The notes beneath the pieces were generated by a model. That model was not told the origin of the DNA, ran no database searches, and saw nothing but the letters and a program-made list of their open reading frames with translations. From Bacteroidales bacterium UBA1215 (GTDB lineage: Bacteria > Bacteroidota > Bacteroidia > Bacteroidales > WCHB1-69), in NCBI GenBank assembly GCA_002309475.1, contig DBXJ01000097.1, positions 1 to 11,453 on the forward strand: a stretch of 11,453 bases of DNA, read 5' to 3'. Both the position numbers and the translations under genes were made by a program. This document shows positions 7,394-11,453 of the stretch, piece after piece. Within the stretch, counting starts at the first letter, position 1. Each line of letters opens with the position of its first letter.

Positions 7394-10300
7394 TTAATCT
7401 TTCCGCATTCTAATATATTCCAATGAATATTGATTGCCATAATCATAACAAAAACCTCTGGGCTCAACATTTTCATGCATCACCATGGTAAGTTTTCCCG
7501 CTTTTTCATCAAAGATTATAAATTCTACCCTTTTACCTTGTTTTTTTCGATGTTTTTTAACAATTCTTTTTATATTTTCTACATATTTACTATCAACATC
7601 GCTACTTAATACACTTATTTCTATTGTTTTTACTTGATCGTTGGCAACATCTTCCAGCAATTCCATATTCATTATGTCAATATAGTAGTCATTTACATCA
7701 TCTCCGGATAGCGGGACTACAACACCCTTTTCGTTCTTTTTTCCATATCCTAATTTACTTTTTAGGGTAATGCCCACTACAATATTCGGTACACATAAAT
7801 GCTTATATTTCATACATGTTTCTTTATACATACGGAATTCATGTACTTCTCCTTCATAGTCTTCTAATTTAAAAACCATGAATTCTTTATTATCATTAGT
7901 TGTTCGCAAAGTTGCCGAAGTGATAATTCCGGCTATTTTAATAGGATTGGTTTGCATAAATTTCAATCTGGGCAAATATGACAAATCGGATATGCTACCT
8001 TTGTAAAATGAATTGATTTCTACATAATAATCATCTAAAGGATGTCCTGTAATATAGCAACCCAACACCTCTTTTTCCGTTTGCAACTTATGCAAAGAAG
8101 TCCATGGATCACAATGCGGAAATTGTATGTCAAAGGTTGCTTGTACATCTTCCACATCGTCAAACAAGGTTTGTTGATTGCCTAAAGTTTCACGGCGATA
8201 TTCAACAGCATATTTTATCAATTTTTCTAAAAATGTTGTCTTATCCGTTTCTACAAAAAATTGTGCACGGTGCGTATTGCTAAAACTATCAAAAGCACCT
8301 GCTTTCACCAAAGATTCCAACATCTTTTTATTGCAACTTTGTGGATTGATGCGTTGGAAGAAGTCTAAAATTGAAGTATATGGACCATGGTTTTGTCTTT
8401 CTTTGATGATATCTTCCACAGCACTTGCCCCTACACCTTTTATAGCTGCCAAGCCAAAACGAATTTCTCCTTTTTTGTTAACAGAAAATTGAATACTTGA
8501 TTCGTTAATATCCGGTCCCAATACCTTAATTTTATTTTTCTTACAATCTGCCAACAATTTTTTCAACTCATCCATTTTATTTAATTGAGTTGTCAAGTTT
8601 GCAGCCATAAATTCCACCAGATAGTGGGCTTTTAGATATGCTGTTTGATACGAAACCCAAGAATAACATGTAGCATGTGATTTATTGAAGGCATAGGATG
8701 CAAATTTTTCCCAGTCAGCCCAAATTTTTTCCAAAATTTTCTGGTCATGACCATTCTGCATTCCTTGTTCCATAAACTTGTCCTTCAATTTCATCATCTT
8801 GTCTATCTGTTTCTTTCCCATTGCCTTACGCAATGTATCTGATTCACCTCTGGTAAAATTAGCCAACAGACGTGACAACAACATCACTTGTTCTTGATAG
8901 ACCGTAATTCCATAGGTATCGCTCAAATATTTCTCCATGATGTCTATATCGTATTTGATAGGCTCTCTGCCTTGTTTACGAGCTATAAACTGCGGAATAT
9001 AGTCCATGGGTCCCGGACGATACAAAGCATTCATGGCTATCAAATCTTCAAAACGACTCGGCACTAATTCTTTTAAATATTTTTGCATGCCGGCAGATTC
9101 AAACTGAAATACTGCCACCGTATTGCCCGTGCTATACAAATCGTAAGTGGCTTTATCATCTAGTGGAATGGCATTTATATCTAAATCAATGTTTTTGGTT
9201 TCTTTGATTAATCTCAATGTTTCTTTTATAATTGACAAAGTTGTCAAGCCTAAAAAATCCATTTTTATCAAACCGACCGATTCCACGACTGAACCTTCGT
9301 ATTCTGTTACAGTAATTCTATGATTGGTTTTCTTGTCTTCTACAACCGTTGCCAAAGGTGCATGCAATGCCAAATTTTCAGATCCTATAATTACACCACA
9401 GGCATGGACACCAATTTGACGAATGGTACCTTCCAAAATAGATGCATACTTCAATACTGATTGTGCGTCAATATTATCACCTTCCATTATATTTTTAAAT
9501 TCAGGTACAAATTTTAAACAGTTGACCATATTGACTTTAGGTGTTTTCTTTGTTTTGGCATCTTCCGGGAATTTATCCGGCACTAAATTGGTCAATGCCA
9601 ATGCACTTTGCAATGGATAGTCTTGTACGCGAGCCACATCTTTTATACTTGATTTGGTAGCCATAGTGCCAAAAGTAATAATATGTGCCACACGATCCGC
9701 CCCATACTTATTGGTTACCCAATCCAACACTTTTACCCTACCATCATCATCAAAATCGATATCTATATCCGGCAAGGATATACGGTCAGGATTAAGGAAA
9801 CGCTCAAATAGTAAATCGTATTTAGTAGGGTCAATATCAGTAATTTTCAAACAATATGCCACCAACGAGCCTGCTGCCGAGCCACGACCCGGTCCTACCG
9901 ACACGCCTAAATTTCGGGCTGCTTGAATAAAATCCTGTACGATTAAAAAATAGCCCGGAAAACCCATATTGTGAATTACATCTAATTCGAAATCAATTTG
10001 TTTTAGTTTATCTTCGGGTATCACTTCCCCATACCTTTGATGAGCACCCTGCATGGTTAAATATCGCAGATAGTCGGCTTCTAACTTTACACGATATGCT
10101 TTATCGAAACCTCCGATTCTATCTATCGTACCTTTGTTGGCTTCGGTAGCTTCGAATTCTGCCAACAAATCTTCGTGCGAATATTTTTCCCGATATGCTT
10201 GTTCTGTACCAAATTCTTCAGGAATGTCAAAGGCAGGCATCATAGCACCTCTATTCAAACTATAATTTTCCACCTTTTCAGCAATTTTCACCGTATTGGC

Positions 10301-11239
10301 CAATGCTTGTGGATAATCCGGAAAAATCGCAGCCATTTCGTCCGGAGTTTTCAACCATTCTTGTTTGGTATAATGCAATCTATCAGTATCTTTTAATGTT
10401 TTTTGTGTACTTAAACAAATCAATCTATCGTGTGCTTCAGCATCATCTTCGTTGACAAAATGCACATCATTGGTAGCTATCAATTCTATTCCCAATTCTG
10501 CAGCTATTTGCACCAATATTTCATTTTGGACTGATTGTCGCTCAAAAACGGTGGTGTCGCCACCCGGCTTATCAGTTTTGTGTCGTTGCAGTTCTATATA
10601 ATAGTCATCCCCGAAAATGGTTTTATACCAGCGTGCCGCTTCTCTTGCTCCGTTGATATCTCCATTTTCTATTTTTTTATTCAATTCACCTGCCAAACAA
10701 GCAGATGCAACAATCAAACCTTCGCTGTATTCTTCCAACAATTCCCTGTCAATTCTAGGACGATTGTAATAGCCTTCTGTCCATGATTTGGAAATAATTT
10801 GACATAGATTTTTATATCCTGTTTGATTTTTTGCCAACAATATTAAATGATAACCGCTTTGATTCTCTTTATATTGTATCACTTTTCTACTGCCTGTGGG
10901 ATTGGAGGGTGTTTGACGAGCCACATAGGCTTCACAACCAAAAATGGGTTTAAAAAATGTTTTTTTCAAAGCCTCAATTTCCGTTGTAATAGCCTCTTTT
11001 TGGTCTTCAGGTGCCTCTGCCAATACCTTTTCTTTCTCTTTTATCTTAGTTTTTATAGAAGAATTATATTTTTCCGCACTATCAAAAAAATCTTTTATTC
11101 CAAACATGTTTCCATGATCCGTCAAGGCCATGGAATACATGCCGTTTGCAGTGGCTTTTTCTATCAAATCTTCAATTTTTGACATTCCATCCAATATGGA
11201 ATAGTGAGAGTGCACGTGTAAGTGTGTAAATGCTGTCAT
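7394..11239 (-). CDS. dnaE: DNA polymerase III subunit alpha
   Basis: The 1281-residue replicative polymerase, C-family. Order of domains: PHP (about 1-280), polymerase core (palm, thumb and fingers, about 300-830), helix-hairpin-helix region (FGLAAIKGVGASAVEDII, from about 929), clamp-binding motif QQTLF (1022-1026), OB fold (about 1099-1187) and a C-terminal tail. Catalytic aspartates are Asp491 and Asp493 in PDIDIDF and Asp661 in KMDFLGL; GPGRGSAAGS (449-458) is also present. All nine PHP metal ligands appear kept: His8, His10, Asp17, His42, Glu103, His131, Cys181, Asp258, His260. A Lys/Glu-rich insertion of roughly 36 residues (about 60-96) lies between the second and third PHP blocks. 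The start is taken at the ATG at 11239, directly before the PHP motif FTHLHVHS; an upstream in-frame TTG (11306-11308) falls at the expected transcription start and adds non-conserved sequence. DnaE-type rather than PolC because no embedded exonuclease domain is present. Confidence 0.97.
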   Translation of the reverse strand: MTAFTHLHVHSHYSILDGMSKIEDLIEKATANGMYSMALTDHGNMFGIKDFFDSAEKYNSSIKTKIKEKEKVLAEAPEDQKEAITTEIEALKKTFFKPIFGCEAYVARQTPSNPTGSRKVIQYKENQSGYHLILLAKNQTGYKNLCQIISKSWTEGYYNRPRIDRELLEEYSEGLIVASACLAGELNKKIENGDINGAREAARWYKTIFGDDYYIELQRHKTDKPGGDTTVFERQSVQNEILVQIAAELGIELIATNDVHFVNEDDAEAHDRLICLSTQKTLKDTDRLHYTKQEWLKTPDEMAAIFPDYPQALANTVKIAEKVENYSLNRGAMMPAFDIPEEFGTEQAYREKYSHEDLLAEFEATEANKGTIDRIGGFDKAYRVKLEADYLRYLTMQGAHQRYGEVIPEDKLKQIDFELDVIHNMGFPGYFLIVQDFIQAARNLGVSVGPGRGSAAGSLVAYCLKITDIDPTKYDLLFERFLNPDRISLPDIDIDFDDDGRVKVLDWVTNKYGADRVAHIITFGTMATKSSIKDVARVQDYPLQSALALTNLVPDKFPEDAKTKKTPKVNMVNCLKFVPEFKNIMEGDNIDAQSVLKYASILEGTIRQIGVHACGVIIGSENLALHAPLATVVEDKKTNHRITVTEYEGSVVESVGLIKMDFLGLTTLSIIKETLRLIKETKNIDLDINAIPLDDKATYDLYSTGNTVAVFQFESAGMQKYLKELVPSRFEDLIAMNALYRPGPMDYIPQFIARKQGREPIKYDIDIMEKYLSDTYGITVYQEQVMLLSRLLANFTRGESDTLRKAMGKKQIDKMMKLKDKFMEQGMQNGHDQKILEKIWADWEKFASYAFNKSHATCYSWVSYQTAYLKAHYLVEFMAANLTTQLNKMDELKKLLADCKKNKIKVLGPDINESSIQFSVNKKGEIRFGLAAIKGVGASAVEDIIKERQNHGPYTSILDFFQRINPQSCNKKMLESLVKAGAFDSFSNTHRAQFFVETDKTTFLEKLIKYAVEYRRETLGNQQTLFDDVEDVQATFDIQFPHCDPWTSLHKLQTEKEVLGCYITGHPLDDYYVEINSFYKGSISDLSYLPRLKFMQTNPIKIAGIITSATLRTTNDNKEFMVFKLEDYEGEVHEFRMYKETCMKYKHLCVPNIVVGITLKSKLGYGKKNEKGVVVPLSGDDVNDYYIDIMNMELLEDVANDQVKTIEISVLSSDVDSKYVENIKRIVKKHRKKQGKRVEFIIFDEKAGKLTMVMHENVEPRGFCYDYGNQYSLEYIRMRKD

Positions 11240-11313
11240 TTGTTGCCTTATATGTTTGTCGTTTTTTTCTACTAAATCTTTATAGGGAAAATTTCCTTTC
11301 CCTTTCAATTGTG

Positions 11314-11321
11314 CAAAATTA
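11314..11321 (-). promoter_or_regulatory. Bacteroidota -7 promoter box for dnaE
   Basis: Reads TAATTTTG on the minus strand, followed by CA, matching TAnnTTTG exactly. Its last base is 74 bases upstream of the chosen dnaE ATG, giving a leader of about 65-70 bases. A nine-A run on the same strand (11342-11350) lies 20-28 bases further upstream in place of a recognisable -33 TTG. The leader just before the ATG contains AAGG six bases away, a weak ribosome-binding resemblance. Confidence 0.55.
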
Positions 11322-11453
11322 TATTTTTTTACCGCTCTTTATTTTTTTTTAATAAAAAGATATTAACAAAATATAACATTTTTATTTACAAGTAATTGCA
11401 AATAAATTTGGAAATATTTTAGTCGCTTTCAAAACAATAAAAATTAACTTTTT
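11322..11453. other. AT-rich intergenic sequence upstream of dnaE
   Basis: About 130 bases, almost entirely A and T, with no convincing reading frame, RNA gene or hairpin terminator. It contains the T9/A9 run at 11342-11350 and a possible outward-facing -7 box (11403-11410). Any gene it serves on the right lies beyond the window. Confidence 0.6.
11403..11410 (+). promoter_or_regulatory. Possible outward-facing -7 box for a gene beyond the right edge
   Basis: TAAATTTG fits TAnnTTTG but is followed by GA rather than the CA shared by the four gene-proximal boxes. In DNA this AT-rich a chance match is quite possible, and no downstream gene is visible in the remaining 43 bases. Confidence 0.2.

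Noticed and set aside
8178..11182. Several plus-strand open frames of 65-111 codons
   Set aside because: All are antisense to dnaE, whose conserved motifs run throughout; compositions are Cys/Phe/Ser-rich as expected of shadows.
11240..11308. In-frame TTG start adding 23 residues to DnaE
   Set aside because: It falls at about the predicted transcription start, adds a non-conserved polar stretch, and the conserved PHP region starts right after the ATG at 11239.

Overview
The window looks like a chromosomal segment of a Bacteroidota bacterium. It is AT-rich, its genes lack clear Shine-Dalgarno sequences, and four of its genes are preceded by the Bacteroidota-type -7 promoter box TAnnTTTG. The predicted proteins are also of Bacteroidota type: MurA carries a PGGDKIGRRRLDTHF active-site loop, there is a WbqC-like protein, and there is a large protein combining a TolB-like propeller with a beta-barrel. 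MurA wording recalled from memory hints at the Chitinophagales/Chitinophagaceae side of the phylum, but this is weak. No RNA genes, insertion sequences, CRISPR arrays, prophage genes or islands were seen. Coding density is very high and no gene-free stretch exceeds about 215 bases.

Layout: (1) Positions 1-272, minus strand, hold the start of a secreted protein with a Spi/C10-peptidase prodomain, cut by the left edge. (2) Positions 273-400 are a divergent promoter region with one -7 box facing each way. (3) Positions 401-5433, plus strand, form a two-gene unit: a 1070-residue exported protein (degenerate peptidase-MA-like domain, PD40/TolB-like propeller, C-terminal outer-membrane beta-barrel) overlapping by one base an MsbA-type ABC exporter. 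(4) After a 4-base convergent junction, the minus strand carries wbqC-like (5438-6049), murA (6049-7356) and dnaE (7394-11239), transcribed dnaE > murA > wbqC. (5) Positions 11240-11453 hold the dnaE leader and promoter and AT-rich sequence, possibly with an outward promoter at the right edge.

Most of the window is envelope and housekeeping function. MurA makes the first committed peptidoglycan precursor. The ABC exporter probably flips a lipid or lipid-linked compound across the inner membrane. Its coupled partner appears to be an outer-membrane barrel with a large periplasmic part. The WbqC-like protein belongs to a family linked to surface polysaccharides. DnaE is the replicative polymerase. 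The most notable points are the Asp-for-Cys MurA active site, the complete set of PHP metal ligands in DnaE, the coupled barrel/exporter pair with a peptidase fold that has lost its catalytic motif, and the extended promoter consensus TAnYTTTGCA shared by four genes. I saw no clear evidence of a wholly new system; the barrel/exporter pair is the best candidate.
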